This document shows positions 29,950 through 38,493 of a stretch of 64,000 nt of DNA, in pieces (the stretch's first letter is position 1; each line of letters opens with the position of its first letter). This DNA is from Phycisphaerales bacterium (lineage in GTDB: Bacteria; Planctomycetota; Phycisphaerae; Phycisphaerales; UBA5793), in NCBI GenBank assembly GCA_020852515.1, contig JADZAS010000002.1:248001-312000 (forward strand), written 5' to 3'. The position numbers and the translations under genes are program-made. The notes beneath the pieces are model-generated. The model worked only from the letters and a program-made list of their open reading frames with translations, did no database searches and was not told the origin of the DNA.

Positions 29950-30417
29950 CTACCTGAACTGCTCGATCGCGGCGACGGCGAGCTGGTCGCAGCGTTCGTT
30001 CTCGGGATGTTCACTGTGGCCGCGCACCCAGTGCAGGCGCACGGTGTGGGCGTTGCGCAGGTCGTCGAGCGTCTTCCAGAGGTCCACGTTCTGCACAGGC
30101 TCGCGCTTCCTGCCGCGCGTCCAGCCCTGGCGCTTCCAGCCGGCGACCCACTCCTTGAGCCCGTTGATGACGTACTGGCTGTCGGAGTAGAGATCGACGA
30201 CGCTGGGCTTCTTGATCGCGCGCAGGCCCTCGATCGCGGCAATGAGTTCCATGCGGTTGTTGGTCGTGGCCTTTTCGCCGCCGCTGGCTTCGCGCTCGGT
30301 CCCGCTGGCGGGATGGCGGAGGATGTACGCCCAGCCCCCGGGCCCGGGATTGCCGCTGCAGGCGCCGTCGGTGAAGAGTTCGACGCGGGGAAGTTCGATC
30401 GATGCAGGATCAGGCAT
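29950..30417 (-). CDS. rnhA: Ribonuclease HI
   Basis: Degrades RNA in RNA-DNA hybrids. The 155-residue product has the full catalytic set: Asp17 in LFTDGACSGNPGPGGW, Glu57 in NNRMELIAA, Asp79 in LYSDSQYV, His134 in WVRGHSEHPENERCD and Asp144, exactly as in E. coli RNase HI (155 residues). TACACT (complement of 30425-30430) lies 7 nt before the ATG with no Shine-Dalgarno, a near-leaderless arrangement. It is an independent gene between a convergent membrane protein and a prepilin-like gene on its own strand. Confidence 0.97.
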   Translation of the reverse strand: MPDPASIELPRVELFTDGACSGNPGPGGWAYILRHPASGTEREASGGEKATTNNRMELIAAIEGLRAIKKPSVVDLYSDSQYVINGLKEWVAGWKRQGWTRGRKREPVQNVDLWKTLDDLRNAHTVRLHWVRGHSEHPENERCDQLAVAAIEQFR

Positions 30418-30492
30418 GAGGCGGAGTGTAGGAGCGCCTCATCGCGAGGATGAGACCAACCGAAACACCGCGCCCCATGCCCGCACGCGTCT

Positions 30493-31380
30493 TCATCGGC
30501 TCGGCTCCGGATCGGTCCCGAGGCCGTTCCACAGCGAGTTGTCACCGCGATTGTGTTCGACCTGGTTGCGCTGCTCGTCGATGACCACGTAGCCGAGTTC
30601 GGCCAGGCTCATGTTCGCTGCGTGTCCGTCGAGAAAGGCGACGCCTGCCTTGCGCTGGTGTCTCGCTTCAGCGGGCGACATGCCGCTGCTCTGGGCGAAG
30701 CGCTGCGCGTTGTTGTGCCGCGTGTCGAGGCGCGGCGGATCGAGGGTGTAGGCGTGTTCGCCGCGCGTGCCGCTGTCGGCAAAAATGCTCTGGTTGCCCA
30801 GGCTGTTGGCGATGCAGATCGTGCGATCCCACGTCTTGATGCGCGAGAGGCGAACGGGGAAGTTGTCGTACACCGGGTTGGGATTGTCCACACGGCTGTT
30901 GCCGAGGTACTGGTAGTTGTAGCCGTAGGATCCGTTGCGCATCGCGTCCACGCTGCCGCTGCTGCCGCCAAGATCCGCAAGCGTGTGGCTGGGATCGAGG
31001 AAGACCGCGTTGTCCACGCGCGGCAGCGCCGCGCCGCTGGTGATGATGTCGCGCTCGGCATCGCTGGTCGGCTTGAACGGATAGCCGACGTAGTCGCCGA
31101 TGAACCACTGCCAGCGCGCCTCGAGGCGCTCGGTCTTGCGATGACGCTCGCCGGGAGGCAGGCGGACGGGCACAAGCGCCTCCCACTCGTTGAGATAGTG
31201 ATGCAGCCCCTGACCCAGCGATCGCACATTGGAGAGATTGACTGCAGCCCGGCCCGCATCCCGCGCCACACCCAGCGCTGGTAGCAGCAGGCCGATGAGC
31301 AGCGCGATGATCGAGATGACCACGAGCAACTCGACGAGGGTGAATGCGGCCATCCGGCGGGGCGTCGGCGAGTGCGACAT
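30493..31380 (-). CDS. Prepilin-like protein (type II/IV N-methylation motif)
   Basis: A 295-residue pseudopilin. The N terminus is a short basic leader, then Ala12|Phe13 with TLVELLVVISIIALLIGLLLPAL; Glu17 is the +5 glutamate of the class. Most prepilins have Gly before the cleavage site; Ala here is unusual but allowed. The C-terminal part is the planctomycete-type large domain with VAFLDGHAANM near the end, as in DUF1559/SBP_bac_10-like pseudopilins. Exported, assembled at the envelope. AAAGGAG precedes the ATG at 31380. Upstream lies a promoter with a perfect palindrome between -35 and -10 (31427-31455), suggesting repressor control. Confidence 0.88.
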   Translation of the reverse strand: MSHSPTPRRMAAFTLVELLVVISIIALLIGLLLPALGVARDAGRAAVNLSNVRSLGQGLHHYLNEWEALVPVRLPPGERHRKTERLEARWQWFIGDYVGYPFKPTSDAERDIITSGAALPRVDNAVFLDPSHTLADLGGSSGSVDAMRNGSYGYNYQYLGNSRVDNPNPVYDNFPVRLSRIKTWDRTICIANSLGNQSIFADSGTRGEHAYTLDPPRLDTRHNNAQRFAQSSGMSPAEARHQRKAGVAFLDGHAANMSLAELGYVVIDEQRNQVEHNRGDNSLWNGLGTDPEPSR

Positions 31381-31426
31381 GAGCGGCTCCTTTGGAGGGT
31401 TCAGATCGACGGATCAATGACGCACA

Positions 31427-31455
31427 AATGTATTGAGACTGAGTCTCAATATCAA
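31427..31455 (-). promoter_or_regulatory. Promoter with palindromic operator (Fur-like) for the pseudopilin gene
   Basis: On the minus strand the -35 hexamer TTGATA (31455-31450), a 17-nt spacer and the -10 TACATT (31432-31427). The spacer is filled by a perfect palindrome: arms TATTGAGACT (31431-31440) and AGTCTCAATA (31442-31451) around a central G. The inner TGAGACT-N-AGTCTCA has the 7-1-7 geometry of Fur boxes and ends in TGA/TCA, but the sequence also fits other dimeric regulators. The operator overlaps both promoter hexamers, so binding would repress. The only downstream gene is the prepilin-like protein, starting at 31380. Confidence 0.72.
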
Positions 31456-31587
31456 TCGGGGAAATGGCCCTGATCGAAGCCACCGCCGGGCCGGCCGGGC
31501 GAACTGCCTGTACGTCTACAAGTTCTTTGATTGCTGTTATTTAGGCGGAGGAGGCAGCTGCTGGCGCCAATCGGCCCCACACCCTGC

Positions 31588-33000
31588 TCATTCGCCCAAA
31601 CTCCAGCTGGACCCGGCGTGCTGGGCGATCGTGTTGAGATCGAGCACGCAGTAGCCGGTGGCGCCGAGCATTGGGAACACCAGATACGCACCATCGGGTG
31701 AAGGGCTTGGAGACGTCTCGACACTGGCCGTCGGGAACGGCTCGGCCAAAACAACGTTGGCTGATTGAGTGTCGATGACGAGCACCGAGCCCGGGGCATT
31801 CCATGTTCCGTTCCAGAAGAAGGGAAGCGCCACTTGCGGCCGGCCCGGGCACATCGCCAGGAGGAGCCGTTCGTCTGGGCTCATCACCAGTACTCGACAA
31901 GCGCCCATTGAGGACCCTTCAATCTCCTCCGGCCGCGAAGACCCGTCTTCCAACTCAAGCGTGAGGACCATCTCGCTCTCCTCCGTGCCGTAATAGACTC
32001 GCGTCCCATCGGCTGTGACGATCGCAGCAGTGATGCTGTCACGACCGTGTTGCAGCGCGACGCCGCGCACTTCAAGCGCTCGAAAGACGCGGTCGCGAGC
32101 CTCGGCAGCGGAAGTCGAAGGCTGGCCGGCATCGATCGGCGCGTGCTGTGGTGGAGTGCTGACCGGCTGCGCCCGGAGTGGGATCGATTCATGCAGCCGA
32201 AGCGTGCGCGACATTCGCGACACCGATTCGTAGATGTCGAGTCTGCCGGCCTGCGCATCCAGCTCAACAAGAGCGACCCGGTACGCGAACGGTCCGTAAA
32301 GACGAGTGATGTTGCCGGTGCAGAGATCGACCTCACGCACGAACGGATACGAGCCGGTGCAGAGGTATCTGCCGTTCCACTGCTTGCGCAACGCATAGCG
32401 ATACAACTCCAATGACGGCCAATCGAAAGCGTCGTTGAATGGCACGACGCGGGACTGGTGACGCAGCAGCGCGCCATAGAGCACGGCGGCCAACACGAGT
32501 CCGGCCGCAGGAAACATCGCCGCCACCCACATTCGCTCGCCGCAGCAGAGCGCCCGCGCCTGCGTCAGATCAGCGCCGCACTCGCTGCACGTTGCCGGAA
32601 TCGGAGCGGGTGGATCGGGCATCTCATAGCGACATCGACGGCAGTACTGCTTCGTGCGATTTCGACGCTTTCGCCTGACGTAGATGAAGTACAAAGCGGG
32701 CCCGGGCACGAAAAGCAGGACACCGACCGCTTCCGGCCAGAACGTGGTAATGGCGGCCCAGACATTGATAGCAGCGCCATCGACTGAACCGATCAACTGG
32801 TGCGGTTCGCCAGGCGTGAAGAGCACCTCGCCGGTGGGCAGTCGTGTGTTCTCCGAGCGCAGAATCCAGTACGAGTCTGGGTCTCGTAGAGCATCCACTT
32901 GCCCAAAGACCCAGCGCACCGAGCAAAGTACCAGCATCGAGGCGAGTCCGATGCGCCAGGCAAGCCGGAATCGGCCGAGAATCTGCATCTTCCAATTCAT
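31588..33000 (-). CDS. Membrane protein with zinc ribbon and beta-propeller-like domain
   Basis: A 470-residue unknown. Order: signal-like first helix, second helix near 90-110, a zinc ribbon CRRCRYEMPD (Cys120, Cys123) and CSECGADL (Cys138, Cys141), a third helix near 155-175, and then a WD/TolB-like repetitive domain with LVMSPDERLLLAMCPG, VLVIDTQSANVVLAE and PSPDGAYLVF. The same order and similar pre-ribbon helices occur in the gene at 57559, so the two are paralogues. Probably an extracytoplasmic propeller domain. AT-level is lower than in its neighbours. A direct-repeat site lies at 33020-33037 just upstream. Confidence 0.7.
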   Translation of the reverse strand: MNWKMQILGRFRLAWRIGLASMLVLCSVRWVFGQVDALRDPDSYWILRSENTRLPTGEVLFTPGEPHQLIGSVDGAAINVWAAITTFWPEAVGVLLFVPGPALYFIYVRRKRRNRTKQYCRRCRYEMPDPPAPIPATCSECGADLTQARALCCGERMWVAAMFPAAGLVLAAVLYGALLRHQSRVVPFNDAFDWPSLELYRYALRKQWNGRYLCTGSYPFVREVDLCTGNITRLYGPFAYRVALVELDAQAGRLDIYESVSRMSRTLRLHESIPLRAQPVSTPPQHAPIDAGQPSTSAAEARDRVFRALEVRGVALQHGRDSITAAIVTADGTRVYYGTEESEMVLTLELEDGSSRPEEIEGSSMGACRVLVMSPDERLLLAMCPGRPQVALPFFWNGTWNAPGSVLVIDTQSANVVLAEPFPTASVETSPSPSPDGAYLVFPMLGATGYCVLDLNTIAQHAGSSWSLGE

Positions 33001-33019
33001 ACCAACGGGGTGCAGTGGA

Positions 33020-33037
33020 CTGTCACATCAGTGTCAC
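33020..33037 (+). promoter_or_regulatory. Pho-box-like direct repeat
   Basis: CTGTCAC (33020-33026), 4 nt ATCA, GTGTCAC (33031-33037): two 7-nt direct repeats with an 11-bp period, close to the E. coli PhoB box CTGTCAT-n4-CTGTCAY. It sits 20 nt before the start codon of the minus-strand gene at 33000 but is oriented on the plus strand, so its role for that gene is unclear. Confidence 0.35.
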
Positions 33038-33181
33038 AATTCGGTCGATTCTGCCCGGTCAACCGGTCGGTCCTGTTGATGCGGCGCAGATCGATGCCGC
33101 GATTGCCCTAAGTTGCGACGCTGCGCGGCTTCGAAGTCGTTCGCAGCGATGCGCCGCTTGAGAATTGGGGCTCCCTGATGC

Positions 33182-34582
33182 TCAGTTCGCTGGAGATTCT
33201 GATGGGACGCCTGCGGGGCCAATATCCGTCACCCCCGGCCCGAACGTGATGGCGTTCTTGCCGCTGCGCTTGGAGGCGAGGGCGTTGCGGTCGGCTTGTT
33301 CGAGCAGCGAGGCCACCTCGCCGCCGTCCCACGGAAACGTGGCCAGGCCGCCCGAGATCGTCAGCGTGCCGCGCGCCTCGGCGGAGAGTTTGGGGAAGCG
33401 GTGCTGGCAGATCTGCTGCTGGAAGCGGCGGGCGATCGTCTGAATGTCATCAGGATGACTCGACCCGCGCTCGCGCTGGCCCTGCGGATCGTGAAAGATG
33501 ACGACGAACTCATCGCCGCCGATGCGGCAGACGCGGTCGTTGGGCCGGATCACGCTGCGAAGGAGTTTCACGGTTTCGACGAGAATCTCATCGCCGGCCG
33601 CATGGCCGTAGGCATCGTTGTAATGCTTGAAGTCGTCGATGTCAAAAAGCAGCAGGCTCACGCACTGGCGCTGGGCCCGTGCGTCGTCCAGGGCCTTGTC
33701 CATGTACTGCTCGAAGAAGCGGCGGTTGTAGGCGCCGGTCAACTGGTCGGTGTACGCCTTTTCGCGCAGGTCGCGCATGGAGCGCTCGAGGTGCAGCCAG
33801 TGACCGAGCCAGTCGGCCCAGGGCCTGAGGCCCTCGGCAGTGGGCGCTGCAGAAGCCGTCTCCGCCGCGGCCACGAGCCATCCATACGACACCTGGCGGT
33901 CGCCTTCGGCTGCAGTGCAGATCTCAGCACACGCCGCCGTGTGCGATGCGGCGGCGTCGATGCGCAGCCCACTCCAGCCCGTTTCCTGCTCCACGAGTCG
34001 CAGCGCCATCGCTCGCACTTGTTCGGGCTGGCGCAGCAGCGCCGCCACGAGGTCCACATCTCCGAGCGGCCCGGCGGGGGCAGTCGAAGCGCACGCAACT
34101 GAATTGGACGCCGCGGCTCTCTGGCGGTCCTTCGCGTCAACGCCACCATCCGGACGCGCCGCCGTAATCGCCTGCCCGGCAATGGCGCGCTCGAGCGCCT
34201 CAGGTTCAAGCGGCGATCGAAGCAGCGCATCAAAACCGATCGTCGATTCCAGGCCCGCAGCGCCGTTGCTCACCACGCCCACCAGTTCCACGTTGGGATC
34301 GATGCGGCGCACGGCCTGCACGAACGGTTCCGCGCGAGCGCCCAGGGTCTCAATGGAGGCCACGATGGCGTCGGGCGCATCAAGTACGCCTGTCTGCACC
34401 AGTTCGCCAATGACGTCGTACATGTGGTGCGCGAGCGTCGTGGGCCGCTGCGTCGAACGCGCGACCGATTCAACCAGCTGCTCATCGCCGAGCACGATGA
34501 TGCGGCCGCGCGGCGCTCGCCGGCGCCGGTCAGCCTCTGCGCGCGATCCTGCTGCGCCGTTGGTGAGTTGGGATTCGCTCAC
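33182..34582 (-). CDS. GGDEF diguanylate cyclase
   Basis: Makes the second messenger c-di-GMP from GTP. The 466-residue product has a C-terminal GGDEF domain from about 275: TDQLTGAYNRRFFEQ, FDIDDFKHYNDAYGHAAGDEIL, GGDEF at 355-359 and a terminal ADRNALASKRSGKN. The inhibitory I-site is present: Arg346-Pro-Asn-Asp349, five residues before GGDEF, so product inhibition is expected. The N-terminal 250 residues contain a receiver-like part around 25-135 (RIIVLGD, DAIVASIETL) and a linker, without clear phospho-acceptor Asp geometry. No membrane helix. The ATG overlaps the stop of the upstream gene (ATGA), so it is coupled with the 35265-34579 gene. Confidence 0.93.
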   Translation of the reverse strand: MSESQLTNGAAGSRAEADRRRRAPRGRIIVLGDEQLVESVARSTQRPTTLAHHMYDVIGELVQTGVLDAPDAIVASIETLGARAEPFVQAVRRIDPNVELVGVVSNGAAGLESTIGFDALLRSPLEPEALERAIAGQAITAARPDGGVDAKDRQRAAASNSVACASTAPAGPLGDVDLVAALLRQPEQVRAMALRLVEQETGWSGLRIDAAASHTAACAEICTAAEGDRQVSYGWLVAAAETASAAPTAEGLRPWADWLGHWLHLERSMRDLREKAYTDQLTGAYNRRFFEQYMDKALDDARAQRQCVSLLLFDIDDFKHYNDAYGHAAGDEILVETVKLLRSVIRPNDRVCRIGGDEFVVIFHDPQGQRERGSSHPDDIQTIARRFQQQICQHRFPKLSAEARGTLTISGGLATFPWDGGEVASLLEQADRNALASKRSGKNAITFGPGVTDIGPAGVPSESPAN

Positions 34583-35265
34583 GACCTGTGCTCCCCGCGC
34601 GCCGGCTCCGGTCCGGGGTCATCGCCGAGCAGCATGGCCAGTTCAGCCTGTGTGATCAGCGCTTCGTGCTCCGGCTGCGAATCGAGCGCATCTTCTTCAT
34701 CGAAAGGCGAACCAGCGGCTCGCTCAGCACGCGGCACGAGCGGAGCGGGCGCATCGGCCAGACGAAGCGGCGGGCGGGCGCCTCGCGCGCGGCCGTTCGA
34801 CTCTGTTTCCCGGGCGGGCGCTGCCGCAGAACGCTCCGCCGTTTGACCGCGCCGCAGCACCTCCAGGCCAGCGCCGGACTGCGTGCTGTACACCGCGACG
34901 GTGACCTGCGGCATGGTGCGCTCGACGCACGCGGCCAGGTCGTCAAAGTCATCCCACCGGGGCGGCTCGACGACGACGAGAATGAGCGTCGGGTGCAGGG
35001 CGCTCGACTGGCCCGTCGCGTGGAAAGTGCTCTGCCGCGCCGCCTGCTGACGGTGCTCCACGATCGCCGCCCCCAGCGCCGCCAAAGCCAGCACCGGCTC
35101 GGCTTCGATGCTCACTTCGACGCCGCGGGCATGAAAGGAGTCCAGAAGCGACTCTGGCGGGCGACCGTGCTGGGCCAGCAGGACGCAACGCACCGCGCGC
35201 GCCGCGGCCCCGGCCGCGCTGCGGCTCGCGTGGTCCGTCTCAGAACTCCTGCGGCTGGACGCCAT
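34579..35265 (-). CDS. Hypothetical partner of the diguanylate cyclase
   Basis: A 228-residue unknown. Residues about 25-145 look like a receiver-type alpha/beta segment (AVRCVLLAQHGRPPESLLDSF, LHPTLILVVVEPPRWDDFDDLAACVERTMPQVTVAVYST), then a disordered, Pro/Arg/Glu-rich stretch and an acidic end. No phospho-acceptor pattern can be assigned. The stop codon shares ATGA with the GGDEF gene, so they are made together; it might regulate or localise the cyclase. TAGAAT (complement of 35272-35277) lies 6 nt before the ATG, giving a near-leaderless transcript. Confidence 0.65.
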   Translation of the reverse strand: MASSRRSSETDHASRSAAGAAARAVRCVLLAQHGRPPESLLDSFHARGVEVSIEAEPVLALAALGAAIVEHRQQAARQSTFHATGQSSALHPTLILVVVEPPRWDDFDDLAACVERTMPQVTVAVYSTQSGAGLEVLRRGQTAERSAAAPARETESNGRARGARPPLRLADAPAPLVPRAERAAGSPFDEEDALDSQPEHEALITQAELAMLLGDDPGPEPARGEHRS

Positions 35266-35339
35266 GCCATGATTCTACCACCACCGGGCACAGCCATGCC
35301 TCGAAAGCGGTGAGCAACCTCGAACACGGTCGAACAGGC

Positions 35340-35368
35340 TTGACATCCGCACGGCTTTCCGTCATACT
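35340..35368 (+). promoter_or_regulatory. Sigma70-type promoter for the secreted protein
   Basis: TTGACA (35340-35345), 17-nt spacer, CATACT (35363-35368): a perfect -35 and a good -10 at the optimal spacing. It reads toward the gene at 35431, with an AGGAGGAG ribosome site shortly before the ATG, so this is a conventional leader of about 55 nt. It contrasts with the many near-leaderless genes in the window. Confidence 0.72.
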
Positions 35369-35430
35369 GCCCGGTGTCGAGCCGCAGCGTGGCGGCCCGC
35401 GTAGTCTGACCCGTCAGGAGGAGAGACCCG

Positions 35431-36501
35431 ATGAGCCGTTTTTGGACCGCCCTGTTCGGCGCCGCAGCACCGCTTTGCCTGACCGCCGCACTCTCTGCCC
35501 AGAACCCGGCGGGAGTGGTATTCGACGCCTCAACCAGCCGGCTCGCTCCCGTCGCCGCGCCGGGGCAAGCCAATCCACAGGGTGAAGTGCTCTACGACAC
35601 GCTCTGGATCACCGACGAGCAGGCCGCCAACGCCGGGATCGGCAACGCGATCGGCGGCGCGGAGGCGTTCCCGTCTCTGGGCACAGTGGACAGCCAGTTG
35701 GCCGATGACTTCCACCTTGACGTGGCGCACCAGATCAACACCGTCATCGTTGATTGCCAGTCGTACTTCGCCAGCGATGGGCCCGATGAGGGATTCTGGA
35801 TTCAGTTCTACGAGAGCGATGGCCTCAAGCCGGCCGAGGCGCTGTACGCCGAAGCGACGGTGACGCAGTTCACCCGCGAGTACAAGGGGCAGTTCGCCAA
35901 TTTCGAGACCTATCGCTACACGCTGGACTTGAGCGGCGCCAACATCGTGCTCGACGCCGGGGACTGGTGGATGGACGTGCAGCCGCTCGACGAGACCGAC
36001 GGCGGCTGGTTCTGGTCGCTCTCCGTGCTCGATCTCAATCCGCCCGAGGGCAATCACGCACACGTGCGCGACGGCTGGCTGGCCCACGGCAACGGGTACT
36101 ACGGCCTGTGGAACTCGACGGTGTGGATCGAGCACAACTTCCGCGGCCGCGGCACGCCGGCGCGGCGCATCGAAGGCCAGCCGAGCAGCGCGCTGCGCCT
36201 GCGCATCGGAGGTGAGTGCCCCGGCTCGCAATCGCTCGAAGTGGTTGGCGCCACGCCCAACGGCATCATCGCGATCCTGATCGGCTTCCAGACCGGGTCC
36301 TACACACTGCCCGGCGGGCCCTGCGAGGGAACGATGCTGGGAATCGGCCCGCAGGCGCCGCGCGTCGTGGCCATCCGCCGCGCCGACGCCAACGGCCGGC
36401 TGACGCTGACGGGAAGCGTCGGCACGGCCGCCTGCGGCAAGTACCTCCAGGCGATCGACGGAGCGACCTGCGGCACGACCAACGTCGTGCAGATCAACTG
36501 A
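35431..36501 (+). CDS. Secreted protein with repeated C-terminal module
   Basis: A 356-residue exported protein of unknown role. Residues 1-23 form a signal peptide ending SAQ. The body is rich in aromatic and acidic residues (DDFHLDVAHQINTVIVDCQSYF, DAGDWWMDVQPL, YYGLWNSTVWIEHNFRGRG), the pattern of a jelly-roll or carbohydrate-binding sandwich. The last 90 residues (LPGGPCEGTMLGIG, ADANGRLTLTGSV, ACGKYLQAIDGATCGTTNVVQ) form a module also present at the end of the haloperoxidase at 49319-50887. Expression is from the strong promoter at 35340-35368 with AGGAGGAG upstream of the ATG. Confidence 0.78.
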   Translation: MSRFWTALFGAAAPLCLTAALSAQNPAGVVFDASTSRLAPVAAPGQANPQGEVLYDTLWITDEQAANAGIGNAIGGAEAFPSLGTVDSQLADDFHLDVAHQINTVIVDCQSYFASDGPDEGFWIQFYESDGLKPAEALYAEATVTQFTREYKGQFANFETYRYTLDLSGANIVLDAGDWWMDVQPLDETDGGWFWSLSVLDLNPPEGNHAHVRDGWLAHGNGYYGLWNSTVWIEHNFRGRGTPARRIEGQPSSALRLRIGGECPGSQSLEVVGATPNGIIAILIGFQTGSYTLPGGPCEGTMLGIGPQAPRVVAIRRADANGRLTLTGSVGTAACGKYLQAIDGATCGTTNVVQIN

Positions 36502-36567
36502 CGCCCCGGCCGCGCGCAGCGCTATCGCGGCTTCGCCGGTGAGTATCATGCCCGAGGTGGTGACCTC

Positions 36568-38472
36568 ATGACTCTCCGGCGAAGCCGCTGCTCAATCTGG
36601 CTCGCAATCATCCTGGCGCACCTGGCGCTGGGCGCTGCCCTGACCGTGCTGGGCGCCTGGCTCGTCGCAGCGCTGCCGGCGCTGCAGCCGGCGATCTACC
36701 AGCAGCCGTTCGGGAACTGGAACGGCTGGTCGGTCAACGAGTATCGAGGCGTGGCGACGGTGCTGCGATCCGCCCACGTCTTTGATGACCCCCGCTTCGA
36801 TCGTATGATCGACGCGCAGCCGTGGATCGAGCGAGCCGTGCGCGGCGACGAAGGCGTGACTTCGGTCAACGAAGAAGTGCGCGGCTGGCCCTGGCCGTGT
36901 GTGTCGTTTCGCACGATCGGCCGGGGGCCGGTGGTGTTCGATGGTGACCACGAGTTGCGCGGCGGCGTTCCCATCGAACCCATGCCCGATTCGATGTCTC
37001 GCGTCGGCGGAATGCAGGGGCATTTCGAACTGCATCGCGCCCTGCCGTGCACGATCGAGCCGCGCGCCTTCGCGGCCACGGTGCTGGCGTGGACGGGCGG
37101 GCTGGCGCTGCTCACGGCGCTGGCCGTCGCGTTTCGAGCGATGCGTCATCGGCATCGCACCCGCTGCGGCCGGTGCGTGTCGTGCGGCTACGACCTGCGC
37201 GAAACAAACCAGCCGCTCTGCTCCGAGTGCGGCTTTGCGCGCGGCGAGCGGCCCTCGCTCGCCTCGAAGCGCTTCGCGCTGCTGCCGCTCTCTGGTGCGG
37301 CGCTGGCCCTGAGCGCGATGGTGCTGCTCGCGGTGTGGAAATCCGCCGGCCGGCCGCGCCTTGACCTGCTTCACGCGGCAGCGCGCGATGGCGATGTCGA
37401 GGCGGTGACGGATCTGCTTGCGGCCGGGGCGGATGTGAACGCGCCGTGCCACGACGGGCCGTGGGACTACACCGATCTCACGCCGCTCATGTGGGCGGCG
37501 CGGCGGGGCCGGTCCGATGTGATCCAGCGCCTCATCGACGCCGGCGCCGACGTGCAAGCGGTCGACTCGAAGCGGCAGACGGCGCTGCACTGGGCGGCGT
37601 GGCGAGGCGATGTGGATTCGATCCAACTGCTGCTCGCGGCCGGGGCGGACCTGGAGGCGATCAGCGGCGATGACCTCTCCCCGCTGGCGTGCGCGATTAT
37701 GCAGGGCGCGCCGCGCCGGCAGGCGGCCATCGCCCTGCTCGACGCCGGCGCCGATGTGCACCGCAAAGTCGGCGGCGTCTCGCTGCTGTACTGGACCGGC
37801 GCGCGCCCGCCGGGCGATCTCGACTTGCTCCGCATCCTGCTCGACCGCGCGCCCGAACTGCTTGAAGATGAGAAAGATGTGCGATTGATCGTCCTCTGGA
37901 TGATCAAGTACCGCCGACTCGCGGAACTCCGCGAACTCGCCGATCGCGGATGCGACATCGCCACGATCGCAGCCGAATTCACCTCGGCGGCCGCAGCCGC
38001 GGGCGATCTTGAACTCGTGCAGTACCTAGCCGAACTGGGCGTGCCGATTACGCAGTCGCCCTACGGCGACATCCTCCACATGGCGTTCACTACCGGCAAC
38101 GTGGAGATGGCTCGCTACATGCTCGCGCAAGGACTCGACCCCACTGCGCGAAACAGCCGCGGCGAGACGATTCTCTTCTGGGGCGTCTGGGCGAGCACGC
38201 CCGAGATGGCCGACCTCGCGCTGAGTCTGGGCGTGGATGTCAACGCCACCGCCGACGACGGCAGCACGGCACTCATGTCCAGCGCCGGCAACGGCATCAC
38301 GGAAGCCGTGCGTCGGCTGCTGGCAGCGGGCGCCGATCCGAAGGCACAGGATAACGCCGGCATGAACGCTCTTGGCTACGTCAAACGCCGGGAGACAGCC
38401 TATCCGTACGACCCCCGGCTGGAAATCATTCGCATGCTCGAAGAAGCGATGGCGGATGCTCCGCGAAAGTAG
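36568..38472 (+). CDS. Membrane protein with zinc ribbon and ankyrin repeats
   Basis: A 634-residue unknown. Order: signal-like helix (about 10-35), a soluble stretch, second helix near 165-190, the zinc ribbon CVSCGYDLRETNQPLCSECGF (Cys203, Cys206, Cys218, Cys221; two short pieces), third helix near 236-258, then about ten ankyrin-type repeats to the end: DLLHAAARDGDVEAVTDLL, GADVNAPCHDG, TPLMWAARRG, ALHWAAWRGD and later TALMSSAGNGITEAVRRLL. The ankyrin part follows the third helix, so it lies on the same side as the loop after that helix; topology is not certain. A GAGGTGG run precedes the ATG. Ankyrin membrane proteins of this sort are known from planctomycetes without a role. Confidence 0.78.
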   Translation: MTLRRSRCSIWLAIILAHLALGAALTVLGAWLVAALPALQPAIYQQPFGNWNGWSVNEYRGVATVLRSAHVFDDPRFDRMIDAQPWIERAVRGDEGVTSVNEEVRGWPWPCVSFRTIGRGPVVFDGDHELRGGVPIEPMPDSMSRVGGMQGHFELHRALPCTIEPRAFAATVLAWTGGLALLTALAVAFRAMRHRHRTRCGRCVSCGYDLRETNQPLCSECGFARGERPSLASKRFALLPLSGAALALSAMVLLAVWKSAGRPRLDLLHAAARDGDVEAVTDLLAAGADVNAPCHDGPWDYTDLTPLMWAARRGRSDVIQRLIDAGADVQAVDSKRQTALHWAAWRGDVDSIQLLLAAGADLEAISGDDLSPLACAIMQGAPRRQAAIALLDAGADVHRKVGGVSLLYWTGARPPGDLDLLRILLDRAPELLEDEKDVRLIVLWMIKYRRLAELRELADRGCDIATIAAEFTSAAAAAGDLELVQYLAELGVPITQSPYGDILHMAFTTGNVEMARYMLAQGLDPTARNSRGETILFWGVWASTPEMADLALSLGVDVNATADDGSTALMSSAGNGITEAVRRLLAAGADPKAQDNAGMNALGYVKRRETAYPYDPRLEIIRMLEEAMADAPRK

Positions 38473-38493
38473 CGGCAAGCACGACAGCAGCCG

